Positions 37,187 to 49,497 of a stretch of DNA of 64,000 nucleotides are shown here, piece after piece. Source of the DNA: Escarpia spicata (taxonomy: Eukaryota; Annelida; Polychaeta; Sabellida; Siboglinidae). The position numbers were made by a program, and so were the translations under genes. Location of the stretch: NCBI GenBank assembly GCA_963995525.1, contig OZ023213.1:38679449-38743448 (forward strand), written 5' to 3'. Below the pieces are notes generated by a model that was given only the letters and a program-made list of their open reading frames with translations, was not told the origin of the DNA and did no database searches. Every line of letters starts with the position of its first letter. Positions within the stretch are counted from its first letter, which is position 1.

Positions 37187-40100
37187 ATGCGTCTCAATCT
37201 GCTGAATGTTAACTTCAAGGGACGAGATCATCTAACCAACGAACTCTTCTTGTTCATTTCTTCAAGTTCGTTTCCGTTTTCGAGGTCAAGTTGCAATTGT
37301 GTGGGAGACACAACTATTGCATTTCTCAACATTCTTGAAGCCGAACCAGAAGCATTCATTGAGCTGCTGAGAGGGAGTTTGCAGAGCGTTTTACAGATAT
37401 TTCCGTTTGTAATTGCTCTTATATTTCAGCCCGGTAAAGTCAATGATGCGCCGGAAGTTGTGTAGATGAAGTTCACCAAAATGTAACGGGGCTCTGTGTC
37501 ACTCTAAGTGACATTCAATGAGGTGTATCTTGCAACCAAACGTACTTACCGTCGGCATAGTTTCTTAAACTGATCTCTCACGCCAAGCTCACTTGGACTT
37601 GGGATATCTGATCAAATTGTCAGTTGCATGACGACCAGTTTCCACGAAGATTGCGCTAGTGATAACACATATCAAGAAATAAATGTGTGGCCCACTGACC
37701 TAGCCCAAGTCACTTATTTGGCCATCCATTCAAAAAGGTTGACGGCCCTTGCCTTAGGGGCTGTGACGTTATTCATAATTGTCGTACGTTAAATATTAAT
37801 CCGTTAACAGGTTTGGTTGTAATTTTTTTAGGTAACCATGGTTGGGAGGAGAGTAAACTCCTTTCGCTGTTGAAGCACAGTGGTAAATCACAGCTCCTCC
37901 TCCCCGACAGGGGTTTGAGGTTGAGTGCAGATTCCTTCCATGGCTTACCCGCCGTCTTCAACTGTCAGACATTTTAACCACATATTGTTTTAATCCAAAG
38001 TAAATGACTGGTTGATTGCTGACGGTGCCATTTTGTTTTATATTGTTTGTTTCACATAAGTGTGCAATCAAAGGGTAGATAATAGAAACGATCGAAGCTA
38101 ACGACATCGCTACGGCAACATCCATACAAGAGAGGCGTATGTTAGATATTAGACATCCGTACACTGTTCGTAGTTCACAATTCCCAAAATGCTCCCAGCC
38201 GAACAAGATATAAATGGCCATTATAATATTAAACTAATCGTGCTAACACTCAGACTCTTGGGATGTGTATGCTCTGTGTAGTTTGGTGATCCATCGTGAA
38301 ACCTTCTGCATATTGTTTCCAACACCACGATTCCAATAATTGACATGATCACTTGGTAACTAACAAGGAGGAAAGGAAAACTTCTTTATAGTAATCCTAG
38401 TGAAACACGAGGTTACCAATGGAATGCCTGCATGTGAACCCTATGGCCGAGTTCCGTTTGCTATGTTATTAAACTGATTGGTACAACACAAACGCATGGC
38501 GACGGGTACTATAACTGAAAACACTCAAATAGTTGGTTGTTTGATCAAAACAGATCGAAAGATCATCTCAATGCCATGGTGGCGTTAACACGCAGGGCAT
38601 AGGCCTAGAGACTTAATTCGTGCTGGCGCAACAAACGGAACAGGCGGCTAAGTATTGGAATAGTATGCTATTTATGGATTTCTTTGACTTTCTCAAGGCA
38701 ATGTTTGTGTGTTTCACTGTACACACGTCGGTTTATAACTTGCGCCTTACATCATCAAAAAGAAAAAGACTACGTTTCACTTGCGCGTCAAACAGGATCT
38801 AGCACAGAAAACATTGAACTTCCTTGTGTTTGTATATCAATTGAATGCGACATTTTCGGAACTACGAAAATCCCGAAAGACTGTATGACCTATTTAAGAT
38901 ACAGACTAGCTATAGGCCAGTAGGGCGTATTTGTTGACTTTCGGGATGTTTCGTTAAGTTGCTTGTTATCAATTTACATACATTTGAGTGGGCACGTGCC
39001 CCTGTCACTCCCTATGTAATACGCCATTCAGGGGCGGATCCAGAGAGGGTAATCTAGGGGGGCCAAAGACGTCCACTGTCGGCCGACACAAATTAATATT
39101 CGGTGGTCTCGGCCGGACCTTCAGCACGACTCCGCTGCTGTCGTGTATGTTCCCATGTGTGTATATATTTTGGTTTGCCGGCTCCCGCGGTTTTGGCAAT
39201 CGGGGAAAGATCTCGCATGAGTAACACAAAGTGGCGCCACATTACGGAACTTGGGTAATTGAGGCTAGTGTATGGTTGTTATAGGAAGTGCTTCCATCTC
39301 TCGGATACCACAGTGATAATTTGTACCAGGAAGTAGTGATACGTTAAATACTTACCCGTGTGAAAATATATACCTTAATTCAGGCCCGTGGGCTGGGTTC
39401 GATGGGCCGTACGCCCCTCTTCCCTGCTGAGGCAAAAGAGATTCACAATGGGGAATTCATCAAAACCCCCTCCTTCCCTCCTCCCCGTCTTCCGATGTTA
39501 CTGTTATGTATAAATGTCTACAACTGGGAAAGTTAATAGCTAGGTTTTCTAGATGTAGGCTCCATATATGTCTAGTTGTCGCCTTTATCAAAACACTACA
39601 ATGACTCCCAAATGTCCAACTTATGCGAAAAGCTACGTGCAGTTTAAGCGAATATAATATATACGGCTTGATCGGTAATCTTTAGCTTTCTCGAGGCCTA
39701 CGTATGTGCAGCCTTGGGGTAGTCTATTTGCACTGTGCATGTGCATGCGCAATGTTAGTTCTGTTACTAACTTTCGCCGGTCGGCAATGTTTAGTTTTTA
39801 ATGTTGTCTTTTTTAACTATTATACTGTTAAATGATTAAGTTACAAAACATGCTGCCTGTGAGTGTTTTCTATTGACCTTTTATATTATTATTGGCATTT
39901 TATATTATTACAATAAAACGGTATTTAAAACGGTATTTTAATCATGGTGCAGTTGAGATGTGAACTATAAGGCATTGCCATTGGGTGATTGGCTCTGCAG
40001 TCAGTTTCTGCTTATCTAAGGCTACGGCTGAATGAATTTTGATAACTATCAATAGTTCTCCCTCCCTTAATAGGCCTGTTGGTTAACTACAACGACCGTA

Positions 40101-40200
40101 AACGTTGTTGGGCTAGGTTCAGAAGAAGTGTGTACATATTTGTTTTTTGTATTATAAAATTAAACAATATCCATACAGCATGGAATTTGTAAGCTAGGAT
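37187..40200. other. Unassigned DNA with transposon-terminus-like fragments
   Basis: No gene can be supported. Frames at 37187-37465 (plus) and 37958-38221 (minus, with one hydrophobic segment) have no recognised domain. A minus-strand stretch at about 37552-37610 ends in a good donor (GTAAGT) and could be an isolated exon. CAGGGGCGGATCCAG at 39029 and CAGGCCCGTGGGCTGGG at 39381 look like termini of hAT-type or similar DNA transposons. Confidence 0.4.
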
Positions 40201-40214
40201 TTCATACAATACAC

Positions 40215-40340
40215 AGACACACACGCACACGCACACGCACACGCACACGCACACGCACACGCACACGCACACGCACACGCACACGCACACACACACATAC
40301 ACACACACACACACACACAAACAAACACACACACACACAT
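40215..40340. repeat. (CACACG)n and (CA)n compound repeat
   Basis: About eleven tandem CACACG hexamers run straight into (CA)n. It is internal and not telomeric. Confidence 0.95.
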
Positions 40341-40344
40341 ATTT

Positions 40345-41716
40345 ATAAGTAGACTTGATTACACCTGATGGAAACATTATTGTTGGGACGATAACTCCGC
40401 GAATGGGTAACATATCATATTTGTTATAAAATGGTAAAAAATGTCTACGTCTACGTCTACTCTTAAAATATCAACACTGTCAACAGTTACGTAGATTAGA
40501 GAAACCTATTCAGTAGACGTATAGTATAAGGTGTAAGGTAGATGGACATGTATTGTTTTTCTTGGTATTGTGTGGTTCGGTCGATGTACAACCACTCGAA
40601 AGTGTTCCCATGTCCATACGAATAGTATCCATACAACATGCACTGTGTTAAAATGGGAATGAAGAATAGTGATGCCGTCTGGTGTTGTTGACTTGTACTA
40701 CACTGGTAGAGTGGTTAGAGACTCTGCGAATCGAACGAAATCGACCAATACGAAGTAAGTTTTTATAATTTTCTAACAACTTTTGTGCTTAGATGAATTT
40801 GTACTTTTGACAGGTATTACTTATAGGTAATGCGGGTTTATAAAATACTACGCTATTTTGGTGCGATCGCAGCAAGCTTGTTTTGAAATAAATACGCGTC
40901 GCGTGAGCGGTAAATGCAGCCAGACTGGCTTCACCTTCACTAATACTTATGTTAATGCCGATCTGAAGATGATTGTTGTATGAATACGGAGCGATCTGTT
41001 TGTTGTATAGATACTTGGTTGTGCAAAAAAGTTGCAACTGTGTACCTCATAATGACTTTCTGTAATATGTAAAAGTATTATATTAATGAAAATTACGTAT
41101 GGTTTATATTTAGTGGGATATGTTCAATTATAATTTATTTGAATTTGGGAATTGTGCGTAAACAACGCTAAAAGTTACGTGTTATTTTGTCTGTGGCAGT
41201 TGTTTTGCATGTATTATTGCATACATTCTACATTCTCAAGTCGTGCATAAGACGTGTGGCTAGAATTATTAATTTATGTGTGAAATAGTGTACATTATTT
41301 ACTCTTTTTGTATGGATACTCGATATCACATTTTGTTTAATTTTCTGAAACTGTCTTTGTGCCTGTATCTCTAGTCGGATTGAAGTCAGGTTGGTCAACT
41401 TAGTTGTTCCGCTGTTGTAGTTCATATTGTTAAGCATTTCTCACAATTGTTTCTGTATTGGTGCAAACTTAATAAGAAACAGTATGTTTAGGTGAAGACG
41501 AAAATACAGATTTCATAGTGTCTATGCTTTGAGTGTACGCTAGCTATTTGCGTGTAGTATATTGCAAGGGTACTGTCTTTCTGATACATATTGCTTATTT
41601 TTACCATACATTTAAAGAACGCCACCAAAACTAGTGTCCACCGTTGAACAGAGGAAGAAGGGTGCGGCTGCATCAAAACGGTGGCGGGAAAAGAAGCATC
41701 AGGTGAACCCGTAATA
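40345..41716. other. Unassigned intergenic DNA
   Basis: Short frames only. A TATCCATACAACATGCACTG block at about 40626 is similar to one at about 48896, on the other side of the LINE/Tc1 cluster. Confidence 0.4.
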
Positions 41717-42427
41717 TTTAACAAGATTTAACAAGATTGCCACCCAGAGAATCAACTCTAGGTGGAAGGTGGACAAAGAAGCCCTTTGGCTTATCGAGAG
41801 TCCGACCCTTTTATCTACGTGTATCCCGCCATTCTGAGGTATGTGTCGATTTTATTTTTAAACATATTCACGCTACTAGCACCCACACAATCAGCAGATA
41901 ATCTGTTCTAATCATTTACAGTCCTTTGTGAAAATGAGAACTTTCTTCCTAATCTACACTGCTCCTTTGCTAATGTAACTTCATGTCCTCTAGTCCTTCT
42001 ATCTTTCTTAACTGAGAAAACAATATTTATATCAATATTTTCATAACCATTCATTATTTTAAACACTTCTATCTGATCTCCTCTCAATCTCCTGGTCTCT
42101 AGTGTTGTTAAGCAGCATTTTTAGGCGTATTTCGTAACTAAGATCCCTCAGTTTTTGTATTATTTTAGTTGCTCTCCTCTGCACTCTTTCTAGCATATCT
42201 ATGTCCTTCCTGCGATATGGCCTCCACGCTTGAATACAATTTTCTAAATGAGGCATAACTATTGTTTTGTACAGCGGTACTATTGGCTCTTTTTCCTTAT
42301 GCGTTATGTTTCGCATAATTAATCCAAGAATTTGATTTCCCTTTGAAGCTGCAATTCCGCACTGCTCTCAAACCTTCATATCAGCACGAATGGTTAACCC
42401 TAAGTCCTTTTCTTTTACAGTAGTACT
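41717..42427 (-). pseudogene. CR1 ORF2 C-terminal domain and 3' end
   Basis: Beyond the Tc1 insertion the LINE resumes. A frame at 42059-42316 reads PLYKTIVMPHLENCIQAW and DMLERVQRRATKIIQKLRDL, typical of the C-terminal domain. It then runs through DTYLRMAG-like sequence to the repeat tail at 41716-41740. The 63.6 kb copy has an intact version of this region. Confidence 0.8.
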
Positions 42428-42429
42428 TA

Positions 42430-43784
42430 CAGTCATTTGCAAAAGTTTAAGACCAGGCACGATTTTTAAGCATTTTATGGTATGCCATCAGATTACATGA
42501 GATAATGTCTGGATTGCATCATCCTATTTGAGTCTTGAAGCAATACGCCTAGTCAGTACTTCCATGTCATTTGTTTGCTGCTGTCAGTATCGATTAGGTG
42601 TTTTTCAGTTGTGTCCTCATCCCTGAAATGGGCAAAAAATCGTCTTTGACAGAGGTTCTAAGGGCACAAATAGTGACTCTACATGGATAAGGATATACGG
42701 AAAGAGACATTAGTGCTAAATTACGTTATTCCAAGACAGCTGTGCACAACGCCATCGTCAAATTCAATACTGATGGCACTTTTCGTGACAGTAAAAGGAG
42801 TGGTCGTCCACGGAAAACTACGCTCAGGGATGACCACGCAATGAGACGCATCGTGATGTGCTCGCCAATGAGCTCATGCAAGAAAATTCGGGCTGCTTTA
42901 CGCTTAAAAGGTACGGAAATAAGTCTCAGTACTGTTTCGAGACGTCTCAGCAAGGAATTTGGGCTCAAGTCCCGCAAGCCGGCCCGGAAGCCACGACTGA
43001 CACCTGTGATGAAAAAAAGAGACTGGACTTTGCCAGACGACATCGCCACTGGACTCTAGCGCAGTGGAAGAAAGTGTTGTTCTCAGGTGAATCGACCATG
43101 CAACAGTTTATACCTCGCAAGAGGCTTGTTAGGCGGCCAGTAGGTAACCACAATGAAACACCCGCCAAGTCAGATGATTTGGGGTGCCATGTCATGTTTT
43201 GGCCCTTCTGGTCTGTATTTTATTCCACCTAACACCACTATGAATGGACCTAGGTACATGGAGTTGCTGAAGGAGAAGCGGAAACTACATATGGACATCC
43301 ACAAATGTACGATTTCCATGCAAGATGGCGCTCCTTGTCATCGATCCAAGGTAGCCACTGATTTCCTCAAGAAGCACAAAATCTCCGTGCTGGAATGGCC
43401 TGGGAACAGCCCAGATCTAAATCCCATTGAGAAGCTGTGGACTATAATAAAGGATAAGGTGGCAGAACAACAATCAAGCGCTCAAAAATTGAAACAACCT
43501 ATCAAGGACATTTGGGTCACCGAAATCACCCAGGAGTACTGCGAATCTCTGGTTTCTAGCATGCCATATCGCATCCAGGCGGTCATTGACAGCAAAGGAG
43601 GCAACACTAAATACTGAAAAGTAGAGACACTGACACTTTTGGACGATATAAAGTTTCATATTATGTTGTACTACGTTTATTTGGCGAAATAAACTGATAT
43701 AATGTTATGTGAAGGCCAAAAAATCATAGTTTTGCAAATGTCTTCAAAAAATCGTGCCTGGTCTTAAAATTTTGCAAATGACTG
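42430..43784 (+). mobile_element. Tc1/mariner element, 1355 bp, inserted in the CR1 LINE
   Basis: Terminal inverted repeats begin CAGTCATTTGCAAAA at 42430 and end with the complement at 43784. Homology extends about 38 bp and includes AAGACCAGGCACGATTTTT. TA dinucleotides at 42428-42429 and 43785-43786 are the expected target-site duplication. Both flanks continue the same LINE reading, so the insertion is clean. Confidence 0.95.
42628..43617 (+). pseudogene. Tc1-like DDE transposase, inactivated
   Basis: The start MGKKSSLTEVLRAQIVTLH at 42628 is followed by a stop at codon 21. After this come the paired helix-turn-helix region (KTAVHNAIVKF, then GRPRKTT and STVSRRLSKEFGL), a frameshift near 43015, KKVLFSGES, a second frameshift near 43140 and an open C-terminal 154 residues. 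The catalytic triad is partly kept: the second Asp in MQDGAPCH and the acidic residue in NSPDLNPIEKLW are present, but the first Asp, normally in SDES, reads Gly (SGES). Stop, frameshifts and missing catalytic residue make it dead. Confidence 0.92.
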
Positions 43785-43786
43785 TA

Positions 43787-45257
43787 GTATAATACACCCC
43801 ATTGTATATTCTACCTCCATGTCCTGCGTGAAGGCATTTACATTTCCCAAAATTGAACAGCATTTGCCACTTTTCAGACCATTTGATCAACTTGTCAAGA
43901 TCATCTTCTAAATGTTGTCTATCTCCATCATTTTTAATCCTTCTAAACACATTTGTATCATCCGCAAATTTCAACACCTTGCTAGCTATATCATCGTCCA
44001 AATCGTTGATATATATTAAAAATAATATAGGTCCTAGTATCCCACTCAACACCGATTTCCAGTTTGAAGCCTCCCCAACAATTACTACACGTTGTCTTTT
44101 GTCAATCAGCCATTTTTCTATCCAGTTTATTATACCATTTCCTATGCCATGGGCCTTTAGTTTAAGCAGTAATCTTTGATGTGGTACTTTGTCGAAAGCT
44201 TTTTGAAAATCTAAGTAGACGATATCTACTGGTGATGCCTCATCTACCCACTTAGTGATGTCTTCCAAAAAACATAACATATTTGTTAACTATGACATCG
44301 CTTTAGAAACCCATGTTGAGATGGGTTTATCAAGTTATGTTTAACAAGAAAATCCACCATGTGATCTTTAATTAGTCTTTCTAATAATTTGCAAATCACT
44401 GATGTTAAACGCACTGGTCTATAGTTCTCTGACTTGTTTCTCGAACCTTTTTTTAAATAACGGTATAATGTTTGCCACTTTGCATTCTAAACTCCCTCTT
44501 CTAATGAAAAATTGAAAACTGTTGCAAGTGGTATGCTAATTTGTTCTAAAATTTCCAATAGTAGTTTGGGCAGAATCCCATCTACTCCAGATGATTTATT
44601 ATCCTTCATAGCCCTTATTTTCTTAGCAGCCATTTACGTGGTTACAATTAATTGTCCTAAATAGTCTGAATCTGCCCCCTTGAACGTAGCCTCTGGTACT
44701 GGCAGTGAACTAATATCTTCTCTGGTAAACATTGAACTAAAGTACTCATTCAGGTCTTCTACCATTAAGAATCCCTCTGATATTATATTTCCAGCACAAT
44801 ATTCTAGAGGACCGATCATATCTTAAACTTTCTGTTTGCTTCGATCATACTCATACAAACTCTTGCTGTTTTGTTTTATATTACTAGCTAAATGTTGTTC
44901 ATAGCTTCTATTTGAATTTCTAATTTCAGCTATAGCTTGGTTAAGTGCTTCTTTATAACTGTTGTAGTTTTCGTCATTTCCTGTACATCTATATGACTTC
45001 CACGTCATTTGTTTATACTTAATTTTTCTAATGGCGTCTTTCGATAAGTGTTTCTTTTTGGACCGTTTCCCTTGTTTTGAAAGGTACAAATGTATCGACT
45101 ATGCACTTAATTTCACTCTTTAGTATATCCAGCATTCTGTTGCTGTCTTATTTTTCAGTGTGTTAATCCTGTTTATCTTTGCTAAATATTTCCTCATGTT
45201 CTTATACCTTACTTTGTGGAAATTTCTCCTGTACCGCTTTTTACTATTCCTTTCTAA
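43787..45257 (-). pseudogene. CR1 ORF2, linker and reverse transcriptase
   Basis: The linker (44823-45089 and 44634-44819) is followed by the RT. A 178-residue frame at 43744-44280 reads VYLDFQKAFDKVPHQR and KFADDTNVFRRIK with both catalytic aspartates present. The conserved GVPQGSVLGP block is shortened to SGILGP, an in-frame deletion that removes RT domain B residues. Several frameshifts and stops separate the pieces. The Tc1 insertion at 43785 cuts the RT from its C-terminal domain. Confidence 0.85.
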
Positions 45258-45930
45258 TTATACTTTGATGGTAAAATGTATCTGGTTGTGATCACTACTC
45301 CCCAGTGGCTCACATATCTTGACATTGTCATCTAATTCATTCTGTGAGGACAAAACTATGTCTAACACATTCTCACCCCTGGTTGGTTCTAGCACGTGTT
45401 GAGAAAGGAAAATATCTTGAACTAAAACTAACAACTTGTGGTCCTCATTCCTCATACTCTGTAGAAATTTCCATTGTATATGCCCGTGGTTAAAATCCCC
45501 CATAATAATACAGTCCCGTTTGCTGACTTCCCTTATAGCGTTATGTATTTTTTCATTCTCTTCTATGCTTGTGTTTGGACTTCGATAAACTAACCCAACT
45601 GTTAACGTTAGGTTTCCTGTAACTATGTTACACCAAACAACTTCTTCGCCATTTGCTTCTCTTTCTAATTTTATTTCATAAGCCTGGATATATTCTTTAA
45701 TATACAAAATAACTCCACCTCCCTTTCTTCCTATTCTATCTTTCCTAAACATTACATATCCTGTCAGTCCCAATTCGGCATCTGATATATCGGTGGTGGT
45801 CCAGGATTCGGTTATACCTATTATGTGAGGGTTAATATCTTCTACAATAATGTTTAGTTCATTTCTTTTGTTTACTATACTCCTTGCATTTAAACAAACA
45901 CATTTACATTAAGCTTCAGAAGAGTTTTCC
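45258..45930 (-). pseudogene. CR1 ORF2, endonuclease domain
   Basis: The domain begins near LNARSIVNKRNELN (about 45900), then PHIIGITESW, GGGVILYI, LVYRSPN, IIMGDFNHGHIQW and ends LGSSDHNQIHFTIKV. These are the ordered motifs of the AP-endonuclease-like domain that nicks target DNA, including the Glu of TESW, the Asp/Asn of GDFN and the Ser-Asp-His of SSDH. From 45773 down to 45258 the frame is uninterrupted, so this part is well preserved. Confidence 0.85.
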
Positions 45931-46012
45931 AGACTGTTCTTTGCTGATTTATTTGTGCTGTCTTTATCTATGCCTCCAGTTTCAGGCTTTTCTGTGAGTC
46001 CCCCCTGCGAAT

Positions 46013-46850
46013 CTAGTTTAAATAGATGCAAAATGTCCCTCTGTCAACAGATCGCAGCAGGTTCTCTGAGAAAACTGCTGCCCCCTTTCCACTAAGATGG
46101 AGGCCATCTCTCATGTACATATCTTCCCTCCCAACAAAGTATCCCCATAAATCAATTAATCCCACCCCCTCGTCTTCACACATCTGCTCAACTAGTGCGT
46201 TGATTGCCATCCTCTTGCAGTTTCTATACGTTGTCCCCCTTCTTCCCATTACTGGCAAAATTCCTGAGAGAATAATCTGTTCAACTCTTGTCTTCTTTAA
46301 CTTCCCCACTAACTGTCTATACCCCTGTTGTCTTTTCTCCTGTCACATTCTCTTCCGATCCATTCTTTCCTATCGGTTTTTCTCTTGTCACCTTTCCTCT
46401 TGTCAGCGTTCCTTTTATCGACTTCTCTTCTATCACATTTGCTCTCACTTCCTTTCTTCCCTTCATCTTTCCTCCCACCTCATTTTCGCCTCTCCTCTCC
46501 CGTCCCATCTTCCCTCCCTCCTTCTCTACGGCCACTTTCTCCCCTGTTACCTTCACACTTGTCACATTTTCTGTCGTCGATTTTCCAATTTCTTCCCCTC
46601 CAATGACCTTCCCTCCTCTCAATCTAATTTCCTCAGTTTTCTTGCCACTGCTATTCTCCTTTAGTATTCTCACCTCTCTCCCTGTCGACTCTCTCCATTC
46701 GACCTGTCTCCTCGCTATTTCCCATCTCCATTCCCTTCACAATATCTGTCATCCTAACTATCTCTCTCTGCAAACACTCCACCTTCCAACACCCAATGCA
46801 CTGAAAGGTGAATCCTTCCTCCATGGTTTCTGCCCATGACTACCCACAGC
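46013..46850 (-). pseudogene. CR1 ORF1: Cys-rich region, charged linker and esterase-like C-terminus
   Basis: Read from high to low coordinates, the first part has MEEGFTFQCIGCWKVECLQ, a CxxC-type motif expected near the start of CR1 ORF1. A long Lys/Glu/Gly-rich low-complexity linker follows. The C-terminal 98 residues (46013-46309) read IILSGILPV, then YRNCKRMAINALVEQMCEDE and end with DGLHLSGKGAAVFSENLL. The DGLHLS block matches the Asp-x-x-His catalytic block of SGNH/GDSL-type esterases, known in ORF1p of CR1-like LINEs. A stop between linker and esterase part breaks the ORF. The nucleophile-serine block was not identified with confidence. Confidence 0.7.
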
Positions 46851-47281
46851 CGGACAATGCAAAATCTACCCAGCTGTGGCTATGATCGCACACCAAGTGT
46901 CGCTTTGCCTTGACTTGCCGCTTGCAATGCGCCATATCCCTATCAGAATTTATTTAATAACTTAACTAACTTAGTCTTTATAAAGACTGTTTCATGTGTA
47001 CTATTGAAATGGAAAGAAGGAGACGGAGCGAACAGCTGTGCGTGTAATTTTGTTTTATAAATGTGTAATAAGAAGTGGTGACAAAATCAACATCACATTA
47101 ATTATGATAATTATTCATATGTGTATATCCCACAGATGATTTTAATTAATGTATGTTTTGTATTTATTTCAGCCATTTCAGTGTAATTATAAATGTGTAG
47201 AGTAGTCCTATGGTTAATGATCTACTAAATAATTTAGGGTTTTTTCCTTTTTTACAGAGATACAGAAAGAGAGTCTTAGAG

Positions 47282-47833
47282 ATGTCGAAGGAGGCAATCG
47301 CGCACCAACGCTTTCGTAAGGTAATAACAGGCCAGAAACGTCGAAGCAGGCTTAGATAGGAGAAGCTGAAGTCAAATATACAACAAACACAGAGAGCGTC
47401 ACACCGCCTGGCCAACATCCCTGCACCAAACAATGCCCTCAGTCCCAGACGTCGAAGGCAACAAACCATTCCAAGCCAACGATTGGTCGTTGCTGTACCA
47501 AGTATTGTGCGCAGCGTCAAACGTAAGCTTCAACAGACCCAAGAGAAGCGAGATCAGTTGCTGGAGGCTGGCCATGGAAAAGGACCCTGTGATGGTGTTG
47601 GCGGAGCCATACAAATGATGGCAGAAAACGCAGTGAAGAAAGGTGCCGTAATATCGAAACCAGATTCCTTCTGTGATTACTTTCGGATGGCTGAATGCAA
47701 AATGGAATTCATCCGTGTGACGTCAGCGCAGGTCACAGAGTATCGTAACATCATCGGCTCAAGGAAAATAACACCAGTAGATGGGGTCATGTCGCCACAC
47801 GCGATGGTCGTTATTGGTCTCAGTTATGGATAA
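47282..47833 (+). pseudogene. HGKGPCDGVGG-motif protein, N-terminal part, one internal stop
   Basis: From ATG at 47282 one frame runs to TAA at 47833 with a single TAG (about 47357). A basic N-terminus (KVITGQKRRSRLR) and an Arg/Gln-rich stretch lead to LLEAGHGKGPCDGVGGAIQM, then MAECKMEFIRVTSAQV. The HGKGPCDGVGG block recalls large families of uncharacterised, repetitive metazoan proteins that I associate with mobile elements; that link is from memory and unproven here. With the next entry it probably formed one protein. Confidence 0.5.
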
Positions 47834-47949
47834 GGGAGACATCCTGCTTCAAGGATAGCTGTTTTATAGAAGATCAGATACGTGTCCAGGATGGATACAG
47901 ACAAAGGTGTCCGTCACTGCAACTGGTCATCAGTCAACAACAGCAAAAG

Positions 47950-48273
47950 ATGACGACACACCCGCTGAGTCACTACCTTGTGATGTCCACGAGTATGATG
48001 CCATCACCCGGGGACTACATAGCCATTGTGTACTGCAAGAAATGGTACGTGTCCAAGGTCATTAACAAAGAGAATGACGAATTCTTCATCACCAGTCTTA
48101 CTCCAACACGTGGCAAGTGGTGCTGGGAGAAGACCAATGAGTTGTACACTGGAAAGGAAGACACCCTCTGTAAAGTGTCTGAACCAGTGTATGTCAACAA
48201 GACATTCATGGACATTGTCCCATTTGATCGGGCAAACGTTGAACGTGTACTTGAACGTTTTAGTGTAGTCTAG
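47950..48273 (+). pseudogene. HGKGPCDGVGG-motif protein, C-terminal part
   Basis: A 107-residue frame separated from the previous part by about 115 bp and a frame change. It reads PSPGDYIAIVYCKKWYVSKV, then NDEFFITSLTPTRGKWCWEK and VNKTFMDIVPFD, a compact beta-rich, aromatic segment. A similar GDYxAVxYxxKWYVGKV segment ends the same protein families, so the two frames are likely one broken gene. No transposon ends were fixed with confidence. TATCCATACAA motifs at about 40626, 48547, 48567 and 48876 could mark related termini. Confidence 0.45.
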
Positions 48274-48279
48274 TGCTTC

Positions 48280-49497
48280 ATCGATGATGTCGATTGTTTC
48301 TTAGGTATTCATGTTTTGGTGACGTCATATAATTGATGAACTGTACAACAGCAATTGCTAATTCCAAAGTGTAATCTTCCATTACTTACTAGTTTGTGTT
48401 ATTTATTAATTACTCTGTCATTGTTGGTTTTAACTTCAGTTACATGTACTGATATGCCTAGGGATATGTAGATCATGTTCTATGTGCTCTAGGCAAGTTT
48501 TCTGGTGAGAATAGCCCATACATTAACTTCAGTAGGGTGATGTGGTATCCATACACCGTTGTGTATCCATACAACAAACGCCTCTTATTGGACTAGCCCA
48601 GTAATACAGTCGCTTGCTTAATGTTTTCAATTACATTACGTTAAATCAGTGGTGCTATTTGTTTATTACACACAAATATATGTTTGATAAGGAGTCGCTG
48701 CTGTGAGATCTGTGTGACTTTGAATAATTCAAGTTTGGCATAAGCGTAAAGACTAATACTGATTTGTATGCTCACTATGAAGCCTTGATATGTTTACGTT
48801 GATTTCGTTATGGGTTAAGCTAGTTATACAACTATTGATGCAGTAGGACGTCGAGTATCCAATGTGCGGGTTTACAGTATCCATACAAACAATAGTTTCC
48901 ATACAACATTCACTGTTCTCAGAAGTATTTAAGCATTTTTGCAACTTGTTGACGTTTTTTTTTCGGTACACATCGTCTCCACTAAAATATGAGCTGAATG
49001 TTTAGTTATTGACGGCTTCTTTTTAAACTGCACTTATTTATGTGCTATCGTGTATAAATAAAACGTGAAAACAGAAAACGTAACAACTTTGTAAGTGTGA
49101 CAAATAAAACAAACACAGCAAGTTAGGCCAAAAATCGTGTATTGTCTAATTTATTCTCACGTTTGAGATTACTATGCTACAATGACTTGCAACAAGTAAA
49201 TATTCGTTGTTATAACAAACTAGTTTGCTACTTCCTCATATAGCAGTAATTGCCGCTTTTTCTGTACAGAGAACAACATATCTTGAAACCTTTATTAGAG
49301 AAAAGGAAAATGTTCAGAACAATGAGGATAAGAACAATTGTTTTTAATTATAAGAATACTATGGCATAGTAAGAAAGGGAGTTCAAATGTGCGGTTGCTA
49401 ATGGATTTACTGCGCACAAACAATGCAACCAAACAAACGATACACAACTGACACACAAGAGCACAAGAGCACGCCCACACTCAAGGACGCACCTTAC
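48280..49497. other. Unassigned intergenic DNA
   Basis: Short frames only. Poly(A)-like AATAAA sites near 49055 could serve the upstream gene. Nothing else is recognised. Confidence 0.4.

Larger units (their letters stand above)
41717..46935 (-). mobile_element. Near full-length CR1-like LINE, interrupted by a Tc1 element
   Basis: Minus-strand retrotransposon with ORF1 (Cys-rich N-terminus plus esterase-like end), ORF2 (endonuclease, RT, C-terminal domain) and a 3' tail of short direct repeats (ATCTTGTTAA units, 41716-41740). Without the 1355-bp Tc1 insertion it is about 3.9 kb. Two other copies of the family are in the window (650-3345, and 63598 to the right edge). Confidence 0.85.

Noticed and set aside
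37552..38221. Minus-strand multi-exon gene (hydrophobic frame at 37958-38221 and a possible exon with GTAAGT donor near 37552)
   Set aside because: The hydrophobic frame has only one clear segment and no family signature, the supposed acceptor has a poor pyrimidine tract, and phases could not be joined convincingly.
40215..40340. Telomere-like hexamer array (CACACG)n
   Set aside because: The unit is not a known telomeric repeat and it merges into ordinary (CA)n; a compound microsatellite is enough.
46026..46839. Plus-strand Ser/Pro/Phe-rich frames of 180-210 residues
   Set aside because: They are the antisense of the Lys/Glu-rich linker and esterase part of the LINE ORF1.
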